DNA from: Diplocloster modestus
Lineage (GTDB): Bacteria; Bacillota; Clostridia; Lachnospirales; Lachnospiraceae
Assembly: GCF_019042245.1 (NCBI RefSeq)
Contig: NZ_JAHQCX010000006.1
Span: 124,001 to 188,000, forward strand
Direction of reading: 5' to 3'
DNA: 64,000 nucleotides
Both the position numbers and the translations under genes were made by a program. The number at the start of each line of letters is the position of its first letter. Within the stretch, counting starts at the first letter, position 1. This document shows positions 7,877 through 16,408 of the stretch, in pieces. Under the pieces are notes generated by a model that was given only the letters and a program-made list of their open reading frames with translations, ran no database searches and was not told where the DNA came from.

Positions 7877-7919
7877 CAGGTTTTCTCCTTTATCTTCTCT
7901 GCCAGGATCCCACCGGCCG

Positions 7920-8765
7920 CTACTTATTACACATGTTTCCCAGGTATGTCAGCAGCTCCTTAAAATCATCCGGTATGATCCCGGTATCGGTTGACCAATC
8001 GCTTTGGATCGCTTTTTCACTGGCCTGAAGGGTTTTTGCAGTGATATCCAGCTTATAATTCACGGCATCATATCCGTATTCGGAAGTCTGATACGTAAAT
8101 GACTGCTTATTTTCACCGGTTTCCTCATCATACCAGTATACCTGCTCGGTATTCGACACTACATTTTCAAGCTTGCTGTTCATGGTGACGCTCTCGAGCA
8201 GCTGCGGCGATGATTTCCCCGCTTCCACGATCCCCATATACAGGAAATAGTAGACTCCATTCTTAACATCGTAACGATATACCCATTTGCCTTCATATAC
8301 CGAAGGATCGGTTCCTTCGATGTACTCTGTTACATCAGCCCCAAAGTTTTTGACAGCCACTTCCTGGTAAGACACGATTTGTCCATCCTGCTGTTGGATA
8401 TCAAAGATCACCGGAAGTTCCTCACCGGCATTTGCCACTAAGATATCCTCGAGCTCTTTGGTCTCGTTATTGTATCTTTGCAGATACACGTCTTCCCTTC
8501 TGACGCAGCTCTCATCAAACCTGGCTGCAACGACCATATCGACGGTTCCGGTATTATCAACCCTTACCTTCTTCTCGACTTCTACTCCAGGCTTCCAGTC
8601 AGAGGGCGGATCGAATTCCTCGTGCAGATCGGAATCGAATTTGCCCATGGTCAGCGTATTCTCTTTGGTTTCCTGGTCGCTGAAATATGCGATCGTTCCT
8701 CCAATCAAGAATACACATACCACAGCAATCAGGGAAATCAGTTTTACTTTACTGTTTCTCTTCAT
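7920..8765 (-). CDS. BsaA-family SipW-dependent matrix protein
   Basis: 281 residues. The N-terminus has a hydrophobic stretch and IGGTIAYFSDQETKENTLTMG. EEFDPPSDWKPGVEVEKKV follows, the first copy of a motif (acidic-x-F-x-P, W-x-P-G) shared by several proteins in this operon, then VDNTGTVDMVVAARFDES. It ends without any anchor. The ATG at 8765 lies inside the last codons of the upstream sipW gene (17-bp overlap) with only a weak AAGAGA ribosome site, so translation is probably coupled to that of the peptidase. Such proteins form amyloid-like or pilin-like surface fibres in other Bacillota; here that is inference. Confidence 0.8.
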   Translation of the reverse strand: MKRNSKVKLISLIAVVCVFLIGGTIAYFSDQETKENTLTMGKFDSDLHEEFDPPSDWKPGVEVEKKVRVDNTGTVDMVVAARFDESCVRREDVYLQRYNNETKELEDILVANAGEELPVIFDIQQQDGQIVSYQEVAVKNFGADVTEYIEGTDPSVYEGKWVYRYDVKNGVYYFLYMGIVEAGKSSPQLLESVTMNSKLENVVSNTEQVYWYDEETGENKQSFTYQTSEYGYDAVNYKLDITAKTLQASEKAIQSDWSTDTGIIPDDFKELLTYLGNMCNK

Positions 8766-9270
8766 TCTCTTGTTCAGCCCTTTCTGTCTCCCTCTTTTTC
8801 TTGGGATAAAGACTGTCTAATATGATACTGATTATGATAATCGCCGCCATAGCGATGATTACCGGCAACTGTTTCCCGTAGGATATAAAATATCCTGCAA
8901 AGGGAATCGACAGCTCTGATGCTCTCCCTATCACATTGGCGGCATCCACCGGATTTGCGTCCTCGGAAGGATTTGCGTCTCCTTTTGTGACAAAGGTCCT
9001 GCTGATTTCATTCTTGGTCGTCACCCGGTGGGTCACCAGCGCGTCTTCCCCCGCTTTGAACGTAATCGCGTCGCCCACCTGGATCTGTTCAAACGGGGTA
9101 CTCTTGTAGTAAATCACGCTGCCCACATGGTAGGCCGGCTCCATACTGCCGCTGAGTACGACAACGGGTTTATACCCGGCCACCATGGGAGCGGCGATCA
9201 ATACATAAGCGATGATTACCGCGAATACAATCCAGGAAAGGACGCTGAAAATATGTTTTAATAGTCTCAT
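8749..9270 (-). CDS. sipW: SipW-type (ER-type) signal peptidase I, copy 2
   Basis: 173 residues. Transmembrane segments lie at about 8-32 and 135-152. The catalytic serine S42 is in VVLSGSMEPAYHVGS and the histidine H81 in LVTHRVTTK; KGDANPSEDANPVD follows. The replacement of the LepB lysine by histidine defines the SipW/archaeal class. The C-terminus is a charged tail (KKKRETERAEQENEEKQ) that overlaps the next gene by 17 bp. The two SipW copies in one operon share motifs but differ widely elsewhere, which suggests each processes its own subset of matrix subunits rather than being a recent duplicate. Confidence 0.9.
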   Translation of the reverse strand: MRLLKHIFSVLSWIVFAVIIAYVLIAAPMVAGYKPVVVLSGSMEPAYHVGSVIYYKSTPFEQIQVGDAITFKAGEDALVTHRVTTKNEISRTFVTKGDANPSEDANPVDAANVIGRASELSIPFAGYFISYGKQLPVIIAMAAIIIISIILDSLYPKKKRETERAEQENEEKQ

Positions 9271-9300
9271 AAATTCCAGCCTTTACAATTGTTTGCCGGC

Positions 9301-10188
9301 TTACTGTACTCCAGCCGGAAGTGTCCAGCCTGCAGCCGCCAGTGCATCTGCTGAAGTCTGTACAAAGTCAGTGGTGATGGTCAGTAAATAGTTGGCATCC
9401 GCATATCCGGACAGTCCTGCTTCAAGAGCGGAGGTGTTTTTGGTAAACAGAGCCATCCCCTTATTCTGTTCTAATTTCATGAAATCAGCTACGGTAGCTG
9501 CGCCGGAACCAGCCAGCAGTTCTGCCTCTGATTTCCACACGGCGTCTGCCGGAGGAGCGGTCAGATTCTTGTCAGGATCCGCGCAAAGCGCATAAGTGAT
9601 AACGGAACCATAGAGTCCCATATCTGCGTCAATTGCAAGCGTTACGGATTCCAGAAGTGCTTCCGTGCTGTTGGTGGGCTCCAGAGGTTTGTAGTAGTAG
9701 AAATATCCGTCACCGCCGTCAACCCATTTGGCATCGGCTCCGCCTATATTTACAAGATTCTTTGCCACCACGGTGTCATCTACGGTTACATTTGCAACAC
9801 CGTCATTCTCACCGTCGGCGTCTTTTGTCTGGAATACATTCAAGATTTTCTTGGCAGTAACTCCAGGCTCGACAGCCGCGTCATTTGCCTTGATGTCGAT
9901 GAAGGCAGTGCTTTCGTCTTTTCTGGTCCAGGTCTCATCGAATTTTACTCTCACATACAGCGGATAGTCGCCTGTGTTTGTGGCGGTTACTAACTTTTCA
10001 ACAGTTGCTCCAGGCTCCCAGTCCTCGCCTTCGCCGGGGTTGAATTTCTCGACTGTCTCTCCGCCGTAGGACTTGGTGGAGAACGGGTTGTTGATGGTTG
10101 TGGTCTTATTGAAATAAGCCAATACGCCGGCTACCATTGCCAGGACGAGGAGTCCGCTGAGTACCAGCACTTTTTTATTCTTTTTCAT
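9301..10188 (-). CDS. BsaA-family SipW-dependent matrix protein
   Basis: 295 residues, ATG at 10188 with AAAGGGGATTTCAC in front. The signal is MKKNKKVLVLSGLLVLAMV then AGVLAYFNKTTTINNPFSTK. EKFNPGEGEDWEPGATVEK and NTGDYPLYVRVKFDETWTR follow, the latter being the core beta-strand signature of the group (an aromatic ETWTR after VRV). YFYYYKPLEP is the central aromatic strand and LLESVTLAID the next. No C-terminal anchor. It is closely related in layout to the next upstream gene (10270-11109), suggesting local duplication and divergence; both carry extra inserts before the final strand. Confidence 0.82.
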   Translation of the reverse strand: MKKNKKVLVLSGLLVLAMVAGVLAYFNKTTTINNPFSTKSYGGETVEKFNPGEGEDWEPGATVEKLVTATNTGDYPLYVRVKFDETWTRKDESTAFIDIKANDAAVEPGVTAKKILNVFQTKDADGENDGVANVTVDDTVVAKNLVNIGGADAKWVDGGDGYFYYYKPLEPTNSTEALLESVTLAIDADMGLYGSVITYALCADPDKNLTAPPADAVWKSEAELLAGSGAATVADFMKLEQNKGMALFTKNTSALEAGLSGYADANYLLTITTDFVQTSADALAAAGWTLPAGVQ

Positions 10189-10269
10189 GTGAAATCCCCT
10201 TTCTTTTCAATCGGGTGTATACATCCGGGCATACACCGCTACCTGTTTTCTCGTTATCCTGCGTCTATT

Positions 10270-11109
10270 TTACTGGATATCCTCTGCTTGAAGATTCCAG
10301 CCGGCCAGAACGTCTGCAGGGATGGTTACTGGGGTAACACCGTCTACGTCTTTACCAAAGAATGCGTTGACTGCCTTGTCGGTGGCCTGGCAGGTCTGGG
10401 CGGTAATAGTCAGGCTGTAGTTGGAGCCGCTGTATCCGGTTGCATCGGGATCAGCTGCGGTTACTGTCTTATTATGTAAGGCTGTCATTGGCATCGGATC
10501 TGTGTATTCTTTCCATCCGGTCGCTGCATCACCGGTAACTCCGGCTGCCTCTGCTGCCTGGATATCTTCCAGTTCCGTGTAGTATTTGGTTACCGTATAT
10601 TTACCCATATCAGTGTCTGCCGCCAGGGTCACGGAATCCAGAAATTTCTGAGTGCTTGCTTCTGCTTCTAACTGCGTGTTAAAGTAGTACCAGCCATCGT
10701 CAGCCTTGGTCCATCCAGCAGTAATCAGATTCTTCGCTACAACCGTACCGTCTTCTGCGGGAGTAAGGCCGTCCTCAGGATCTACCTGTGATACAGCTGC
10801 CGTGGTTACTGCGGCATTGTTCGCCTTATAGGCAGCGTCTTCACCGGTTCTGGTCCATGTCTCTTCCATTTTCACACGTACCACCACCGGCATATCTCCG
10901 GTATTGATCACTTCCACATCTTTATTAACCTCTACACCGGGTTCCCAGTCTTTTTCCGGAATGAAATCCTCCGTAAGGGTGGAACCATATTGTTTTGTGC
11001 TGAAGTTATTGGTCGCGGTCATCGTTTGATTGAAATAAGCCAGGGAACCTCCTACCAGGGCTACGATTGCCAGACCTACGATTCCGGCGGCCATTTTCTT
11101 GTTTTTCAT
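10270..11109 (-). CDS. BsaA-family SipW-dependent matrix protein
   Basis: 279 residues from the ATG at 11109 (CAGGAGGAAGAAA upstream; a longer frame to 11154 has no ribosome site). The N-terminus is a hydrophobic helix and VGGSLAYFNQTMTATNNFSTK. The shared motifs EDFIPEKDWEPGVEVNK, NTGDMPVVVRVKMEETWTR and WYYFNTQLEA are all present, followed by FLDSVTLAADTDMGKY, very like the LLESVTLAIDADMGLY of its downstream neighbour. Secreted, no anchor. An 81-bp gap before that neighbour holds a 7-bp hairpin (10214-10220 with 10231-10237) that could tune expression of the downstream genes. Confidence 0.82.
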   Translation of the reverse strand: MKNKKMAAGIVGLAIVALVGGSLAYFNQTMTATNNFSTKQYGSTLTEDFIPEKDWEPGVEVNKDVEVINTGDMPVVVRVKMEETWTRTGEDAAYKANNAAVTTAAVSQVDPEDGLTPAEDGTVVAKNLITAGWTKADDGWYYFNTQLEAEASTQKFLDSVTLAADTDMGKYTVTKYYTELEDIQAAEAAGVTGDAATGWKEYTDPMPMTALHNKTVTAADPDATGYSGSNYSLTITAQTCQATDKAVNAFFGKDVDGVTPVTIPADVLAGWNLQAEDIQ

Positions 11110-11246
11110 TTTTCTTCCTCCTGTTTTTCTATTTATAATGAATGAATTTTTCATGAAACCCGTTTATAAATTCTGCTTTCAATACCTGTTTTGCTTCTTG
11201 ATGTTTTGTCCTTTGGTGTTTTGTCCTTTCATTTTGTCCCTGGTGT

Positions 11247-11873
11247 TTATTCCCACCGGACATCTTCTCCGCTGATGGCTGCCTGCCGTCCCCATATGGT
11301 CTGTGCCGCCTGCGCATCGGCCTGTACGGTCTCCCCTTTGATCGCCACATCGCACTGTACATTGGAGTAATCTGTTCCGTCATGTCCGTCGTTGGTCAAC
11401 TTTTTACTGAAGGTTACGGATTTTAAAACCTGCTCGGTAGACTCTCCCGCATGAAATACTTTGTTATAGTAATACCAGCCGTCGATCAATACCCACTGGG
11501 TGCTGCTCCCTCCAGGCATAACCTGGCTGTAATTCAATGTCACCGCATCCTCCGGGATCTGTGCCGGCAGATCATTGCCCTCCAGGTCCTTCCAGCTGAT
11601 CTGCGGCTGAAACCGAAGCAGCATATCCTGCTCTCCGTCATTCTCAAACCAAACTTCCTTCTTCTTCTGCTCACCAGGCACCCATTTGTCGGATGGATCA
11701 AACTGTTCCATCACCACAACCTCCGCCTTATTGGTGTTGAATGGATTCGGCAGCGAATTGCTGTTGGCAAAGTAGGTAACCGTGCTTCCGATTACGAGCA
11801 CCAAGGCTAATCCGACCAGAAGCAGAACTCTGAATTTGGTTTTCCTGGGGAGCCTGTTTAACTTATCTTTCAT
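11247..11873 (-). CDS. BsaA-family SipW-dependent matrix protein
   Basis: 208 residues, ATG at 11873 after GGAGGAGTGGGA. The N-terminus is basic, then a hydrophobic helix, then IGSTVTYFANSNSLPNPFNTN, with T in place of A in the AYF signature. EQFDPSDKWVPGEQKKKEV, NDGEQDMLLRFQPQISWKD, WYYYNKVFHAGESTEQVLKSVTF and a C-terminal KGETVQADAQAAQTIWG complete the family pattern. The 137 bp to the next gene contains short tandem TTTTGTCCTTT repeats (about 11203-11230) and no obvious terminator. Likely a minor or major fibre subunit. Confidence 0.8.
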   Translation of the reverse strand: MKDKLNRLPRKTKFRVLLLVGLALVLVIGSTVTYFANSNSLPNPFNTNKAEVVVMEQFDPSDKWVPGEQKKKEVWFENDGEQDMLLRFQPQISWKDLEGNDLPAQIPEDAVTLNYSQVMPGGSSTQWVLIDGWYYYNKVFHAGESTEQVLKSVTFSKKLTNDGHDGTDYSNVQCDVAIKGETVQADAQAAQTIWGRQAAISGEDVRWE

Positions 11874-11885
11874 TTCCCACTCCTC

Positions 11886-12563
11886 CTAATTCGTGTCCGG
11901 CTTTGACCAGGTCACATTCCCCTGACCGTCTACCGTTGCCTTCATACCAAACAGTGTGCTTGTGGCATCGGTGTTCACCTCTGCGCTGTTGAGCGTTCCG
12001 GGGCCGTCACTGACCTGCACTACCTCCGATTTGAAATAGAGGGTGTAATCAGCTCCTTTATAATCGGTATAGGTGGGATTCAGGTAATCCGGAAAAGTAA
12101 CACTTTCCAGTACCTTTGAGGTCGATCCCTGTGAAGCCAGTACTTTCGTGTAGTAATACCAGCCGTCACCTCCGTACCACCAATCCCCGCTGCCGCTTTC
12201 CGGCGTAAAACCACCGCTCCAGTTTTTGACTGCCACATCCTTGTTGTCCACCGTGTTCGACAGATAGACCTCATCTGTTCCATCCTGTTTTGTCCAATAC
12301 TCTTCATAACTCATTCTCAGAAAAACAGAGGAACTTCCCGTATTCTTGAAACTCACTTCTTTTTTCTTGGTCGCTTCTGTGTACGATCCCTGGTCAAATT
12401 TTTCTGTAATTTCAGTCTCCGTCGTATGCGACTTCAGCTCATTTACCACAGACAGGTTCCACTGCTTCCACGCATAGGTACCGCCGATCCCCAGCAAAGC
12501 CATCAGGGCCAGCAGCGGAAGGAATACCCGGTATCTGAAATTACGTTTTGGTATGTACTTCAT
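11886..12563 (-). CDS. Divergent BsaA-like SipW-dependent protein
   Basis: 225 residues, ATG at 12563 with AAGGAGGAACTGTGG upstream. The hydrophobic helix ends in IGGTYAWKQWNLSVVN, so the usual AYF reads YAW. EKFDQGSYTEATKKKEV replaces the ExFxPxxxWxPG motif, but NTGSSSVFLRMSYEEYWTK, GWYYYTKVLASQGSTSKVLESVTF and the closing SEVVQVSDG keep the family layout. It is the first small subunit after the VWA adhesin (26 bp gap), a position that in pilus operons often goes to an adaptor, but this is only suggestive. Confidence 0.75.
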   Translation of the reverse strand: MKYIPKRNFRYRVFLPLLALMALLGIGGTYAWKQWNLSVVNELKSHTTETEITEKFDQGSYTEATKKKEVSFKNTGSSSVFLRMSYEEYWTKQDGTDEVYLSNTVDNKDVAVKNWSGGFTPESGSGDWWYGGDGWYYYTKVLASQGSTSKVLESVTFPDYLNPTYTDYKGADYTLYFKSEVVQVSDGPGTLNSAEVNTDATSTLFGMKATVDGQGNVTWSKPDTN

Positions 12564-12589
12564 TTTCCACAGTTCCTCCTTCCAAATCT

Positions 12590-15500
12590 TTAACTATTCC
12601 CTCTGTATGCTTTGAATAAATTAAACACGCTGTCTGTATTGTGGAAATACCCTGTGTGCTCGAAACTGTTGTGTACTTCGACGATCAGGTCATCCCCCGG
12701 CTGTACTGTTACATAACTGCCGTCGCCGCTGATCCTGCCGGATACTTCCTGATTGGTCCTCGCGTCTTTTACAACGAGATAAGTATCGCTCTTCTCATAT
12801 TCCTTCGGAACTGTCTCCGCAATCTGGAACCTGGTTGTCTTCGACACCTTGATCACCGGGCTTGCAGTCCCTTTTCCATTGACGGCCTGCAGAACCGCTC
12901 CCATTTTCACCGGGTTATCTGCCGGCCCCAGAATTTGGATCATAAATTCGTCATCCGCGAGATCTTCCCGGTAATTGTCAATATATTTCTGTACCCGGAA
13001 CTTTCCTTCATTGGCCGCTACTACCGGCTTCTGATAATCCTCGGCCATATTCTGGTAGGCATATCCCTGATCCGTCTTGATCGTTTCCCGGTAACGGACC
13101 TGCGCCGTAGTGTTGGAGTACAGACCCAGTCTTCCGCTGCTGACCGGATTGATCAGGTCATAATCCGTATCCGGATCACCCGTGTCCTTAAGCGGAGTCT
13201 CGTATGCCAGCTCCGTCAGCTTCACATTAAAGGACATGGTATAACGGGTTCCCGACTCCAGGAAATAATCTTCGTCAAAAATCAGGTTAATTGTCTTTCC
13301 ACTGATCTCTATTCTATATAGGTTCGGATCCAGCGTTACCGGCCCAGGATCTTCCGGCCCCTGCCTGGTAACCACCAGCCCTATGCTGTCTCTTGTGGCC
13401 TGGGGCCTGCTTCCTGTAGTTTTTACAAAATCAACATAGCCGCTGAGTGTATCGGTAATCGTCACATGTGATATCTGCTTCGTGATGGAGCTGACGATCG
13501 CCGCAAATGTCTCTTCCAGCTGGGTCGTGTTGTTACCGGATAAGTACATTCTCTCCGTCGCCCCGACCAGGTTTCCCAGTTCGGTCAGATAGGTCTTATA
13601 GCCGCTGTCCCCGATTCCCACGGAATAGAAACCTGAGATTCCGGTAATCTGTGCCGCAGCATACTTGCTCCAGTATTTGGTCTGATCGTCCCAATCGCTT
13701 CCATATCCATGAATTGTGGTACCTGAAGGTCCATAATAAAACGTCGGCTGACCATCGGTAACAAAGATTACATACTTTTTACGTCCGCTCTGGTCTTCGT
13801 CGATGACTCTTTTGGCTTCCTGTAATCCCGCCTGGTAGTTCGTTCCCGACTTGTTCTCCCAGATATTTTTTCCCCGATACTCACCATCTATGATTTGGCA
13901 GAGTGTCTCTTTGTTCTGGAGGCTGGTCTCTGTAAATGACACATATTCCTTAGCCTCGTTACTAAATGTGATGATAGACATACGGTTGGGATTCTTCCTG
14001 CCTTCTGTCATAAAGGTGTTAACCGCAGCTTTGGCGGCATCCTGCAAATGCTGAAGCCTTGACCTGTCATCCTCCATCTTGTTATTAACCATACTGCCGG
14101 AGCGGTCCAGGAGCAGAATCACATCCACCGGTTCCGATTCCTGTTTGGGGATACCCAGTATATCCAGATATAAACGGTAGCTGTCTTCATCGGCAAGTCT
14201 TGTATCCGGATTCGGATTTCCGTCTCCCAGATAATCGATCCGTTTATTGTGTTCCACCGGTTCATAGCCTGGCAGCGGCCTTTCGTCTCCCGATCCGGTA
14301 TCGATGTGATCGGGTACCTGGAAGTAGAAATGCAGCCGGTCATCACTGTCATTATTCGAAAGATTTGACCACGTACTGCCGTTGGTGGTGTACTGGAATT
14401 TATAGCTGCTGCCTGATCTTACATATCTCAGCTGCTGAACCCTGGTGCCATTTTTGGTGGTCACAGCCTTTAATTCTCCATAAGGCCCATTGAGCCCGCT
14501 TCCGAACGCCTTGTTTCCTTCGGTTACCAACGCGCTTCCGATCGCTTCCAGGTTTGAAAGCGTCTGTCCCTGCTGGATTCTCAGGAATGGCCTGTTGCCA
14601 CTGTAATACTCAGATATCTGGCTTCTGTTGCTGTTATTAATATCCTTATAGTTATAGAATCTCAGATTCGAAAAGTTATTATATCCAGCCGCCGCAGGCT
14701 GAACCCCCGATGCCAGCAACGCCGTTGCAAATACGGAAAAGCTGTCGGACACAAAGGCCACATCTGTGATAGCTCCGGAATCTTCCACTTCCACGGCCGA
14801 CTGCTCAGTGATATCGATCAAAGAAACGCCGCCTTCCGCATTTTCATCTTCTTTCAGATGCTTAACCGCGGGCCGGATCTCCGGCAGTGCTTCACTATCA
14901 TCAAGTATCATGGGTGCAGGCTGGTTTTCCGGGCTTTCGGGATCTTCCTGATCCTCTGATCCCGCTGCCTCCTCCGGTACGATCGGATTGGAAAAATTCA
15001 TTTTAACGGAAACATCACCGACCGGCTCAATCTCACTCTCTTCACCTGTCTCTTCATTCGTGATGCAGAAACTGATATCATAGGCCTTGAAACCAACCAT
15101 TATGGTGTCTTCCTGTTCCGCAACCGACTCTTCCAGTTTTGATCTTGTCAACTCATATTTCGAGTTTATCTCTTCGAGTCTGCTTCTCTCTTCTTCCTCT
15201 GCCTCTTCCGGTATCTCCTGCCAGATGACCGGTACTACCTTCAGGACTGCGTCCTTGGGTAATACACCCGGCAGCGCGGTTACTTCAATATTTACGTCCT
15301 CATCCGTGTAGGCGGCTTCGAATCCTTGTAAAACCTCTTCCTTATCCACCTCCGAAGGAATATCAGTCTGTGCGTCAGGACTTACGGGAAGCTCTGACGG
15401 AGTGGGACTCGGCTCTGGGTCTGAGTTCTTCTCCTCTGCGTCCGGTGTCGGGCCCGGGTCAACGGCTGGCGTTCCATTCGAAGTGTCGGGCGTCCCGTCA

Positions 15501-15787
15501 GCATCCGGCGTTTGGGACGGTACCGGCGTCACCGGCTCTGATACGGCCAGCAAAGCTTCCGTCCCCTCCGGTGTTTCCGTAGGCTCCGGTGTTTCCGTCA
15601 CTACCGGCAGTGATTCCGGCGCTGTCACGTCGTTCACCGCCGGCGTTTCTGTGGGCTCCGCCGTCTGCCCTTCTGTTTGTGTGCCTTCTCCCTTTTCGTC
15701 ACTCGCCAGGGAAGGGAAACCATTTCCCAATATTAATGTCAGGCAAAGGATAATCGCTACCACAGTTATAAATCTTTTATCCTTCAT
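12590..15787 (-). CDS. Large VWA-domain surface adhesin of the matrix operon
   Basis: 1065 residues. Residues 1-29 are a Sec signal; about 30-150 are a Pro/Thr/Glu-rich stalk; 160-350 are an acidic region with weak beta structure. A von Willebrand factor A domain spans about 553-770, with the metal-ion site DRSGS at 561-565 and VTDGQP with D678; the intervening SGTNYQAG supplies the threonine. Isopeptide-type beta domains follow (ITDTLSGYVDF; a Cna-B-like stretch at about 945-1050). This resembles tip pilins such as RrgA. Unusually, the protein ends FNLFKAYRGNS with no sorting signal or membrane helix, so it must be held by partners. Strong GGAGG site at the ATG at 15787. It is the second gene of the operon. 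Confidence 0.82.
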   Translation of the reverse strand: MKDKRFITVVAIILCLTLILGNGFPSLASDEKGEGTQTEGQTAEPTETPAVNDVTAPESLPVVTETPEPTETPEGTEALLAVSEPVTPVPSQTPDADGTPDTSNGTPAVDPGPTPDAEEKNSDPEPSPTPSELPVSPDAQTDIPSEVDKEEVLQGFEAAYTDEDVNIEVTALPGVLPKDAVLKVVPVIWQEIPEEAEEEERSRLEEINSKYELTRSKLEESVAEQEDTIMVGFKAYDISFCITNEETGEESEIEPVGDVSVKMNFSNPIVPEEAAGSEDQEDPESPENQPAPMILDDSEALPEIRPAVKHLKEDENAEGGVSLIDITEQSAVEVEDSGAITDVAFVSDSFSVFATALLASGVQPAAAGYNNFSNLRFYNYKDINNSNRSQISEYYSGNRPFLRIQQGQTLSNLEAIGSALVTEGNKAFGSGLNGPYGELKAVTTKNGTRVQQLRYVRSGSSYKFQYTTNGSTWSNLSNNDSDDRLHFYFQVPDHIDTGSGDERPLPGYEPVEHNKRIDYLGDGNPNPDTRLADEDSYRLYLDILGIPKQESEPVDVILLLDRSGSMVNNKMEDDRSRLQHLQDAAKAAVNTFMTEGRKNPNRMSIITFSNEAKEYVSFTETSLQNKETLCQIIDGEYRGKNIWENKSGTNYQAGLQEAKRVIDEDQSGRKKYVIFVTDGQPTFYYGPSGTTIHGYGSDWDDQTKYWSKYAAAQITGISGFYSVGIGDSGYKTYLTELGNLVGATERMYLSGNNTTQLEETFAAIVSSITKQISHVTITDTLSGYVDFVKTTGSRPQATRDSIGLVVTRQGPEDPGPVTLDPNLYRIEISGKTINLIFDEDYFLESGTRYTMSFNVKLTELAYETPLKDTGDPDTDYDLINPVSSGRLGLYSNTTAQVRYRETIKTDQGYAYQNMAEDYQKPVVAANEGKFRVQKYIDNYREDLADDEFMIQILGPADNPVKMGAVLQAVNGKGTASPVIKVSKTTRFQIAETVPKEYEKSDTYLVVKDARTNQEVSGRISGDGSYVTVQPGDDLIVEVHNSFEHTGYFHNTDSVFNLFKAYRGNS

Positions 15788-15802
15788 AATTTCCTCCTCT
15801 TC

Positions 15803-16252
15803 TTATGCTTCCTCTGTCTCCGCTTGTTCCAATGCACTATCCATCAGCTTTAACAATTCTAAAGCACTTCTGAAACTCTTAGTAATCTTCTTCTCAGCCC
15901 AGACCACTTCCCCCTGCCAGGTCGCATTTTGGCGGTACTGCACATGTACGATAAAAGTACCTTTCTCCCCGCCTTTGCTTGTGATCTCACTTGGATCCAT
16001 TACTTTTACCGCCTCCTTTAATGCTGTATCTTTTCGTTCTATAAATAAACGGTCTTTCGTTGATGCCTGCGGATAACTGATACTCTCAAAGAAGCGCTCC
16101 ATCTGTCTGATCATCTGATACTCGTTCTCAAACAGGATCGGCTCTTTGGCGTAACAATGATAAATTCTTCCGCTTCCCTCACCATTCCGGGTATCATCGA
16201 TACAAAGATTCAGAATATTGGGGGCCGAATAGCTCATATTAGATTTACACAT
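15803..16252 (-). CDS. Unrecognised soluble protein at head of the matrix operon
   Basis: 149 residues from the ATG at 16252, which has GGGAGG 8 bases upstream. A longer frame to 16450 runs back through a dispersed repeat and a palindrome and is rejected. There is no signal peptide or membrane segment. Features seen: CIDDTRNGEGSGRIYHCY near the N-terminus, MIRQMERFFESISYPQAST in the middle, and a C-terminal half with FIVHVQYRQNATWQGEVVW and FRSALELLKLMDSAL. I do not recognise a family. Its place, 15 bp before the adhesin gene and next to the SARP regulator, suggests a cytoplasmic control or assembly role for the operon. Confidence 0.7.
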   Translation of the reverse strand: MCKSNMSYSAPNILNLCIDDTRNGEGSGRIYHCYAKEPILFENEYQMIRQMERFFESISYPQASTKDRLFIERKDTALKEAVKVMDPSEITSKGGEKGTFIVHVQYRQNATWQGEVVWAEKKITKSFRSALELLKLMDSALEQAETEEA

Positions 16253-16282
16253 TTTCACTGCCTCCCAGCAACTTCTAAACAC

Positions 16283-16320
16283 ACTATAGCAAAAATGGTA
16301 TTTCGCAAGCTCTTTCGCAA
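16283..16320 (-). promoter_or_regulatory. Candidate SARP-activated promoter of the matrix operon
   Basis: On the minus strand two direct repeats TTGCGAAA (16313-16320 and 16301-16308) lie exactly 12 bp apart and end 12 bp before a TATAGT -10 (16283-16288). No consensus -35 is present at 17 bp; the repeats occupy that position. Direct repeats covering the -35 are how SARP/BTAD activators bind, and such a regulator is encoded next door. Confidence 0.5.
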
Positions 16321-16388
16321 TTACTTTTTTTGTCAGAATATGATCAACTGCGAAAGAATTGTGAAATTCTATCGAATTGCATGAAGAA

Positions 16389-16408
16389 GAGTTTCGCTTG
16401 CGAAACTC
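16389..16408. repeat. 20-bp perfect palindrome next to dispersed element
   Basis: GAGTTTCGC-TT-GCGAAACTC forms a 9-bp stem with a 2-base centre. It abuts the dispersed repeat at 16408 and contains the same GCGAAA word as the promoter repeats at 16301-16320, so it could be either part of the mobile repeat or a further regulator site. Confidence 0.5.

Noticed and set aside
10214..10237. Terminator between two matrix genes
   Set aside because: The 7-bp stem has no T tract on the minus strand, and the operon clearly continues.
15803..16252. PilZ (c-di-GMP receptor) identity for the first matrix-operon protein
   Set aside because: NATWQG fits the second PilZ motif (D/N-x-S/T-x-x-G) and context would suit it, but no RxxxR lies at the right distance, and one short motif is not enough.
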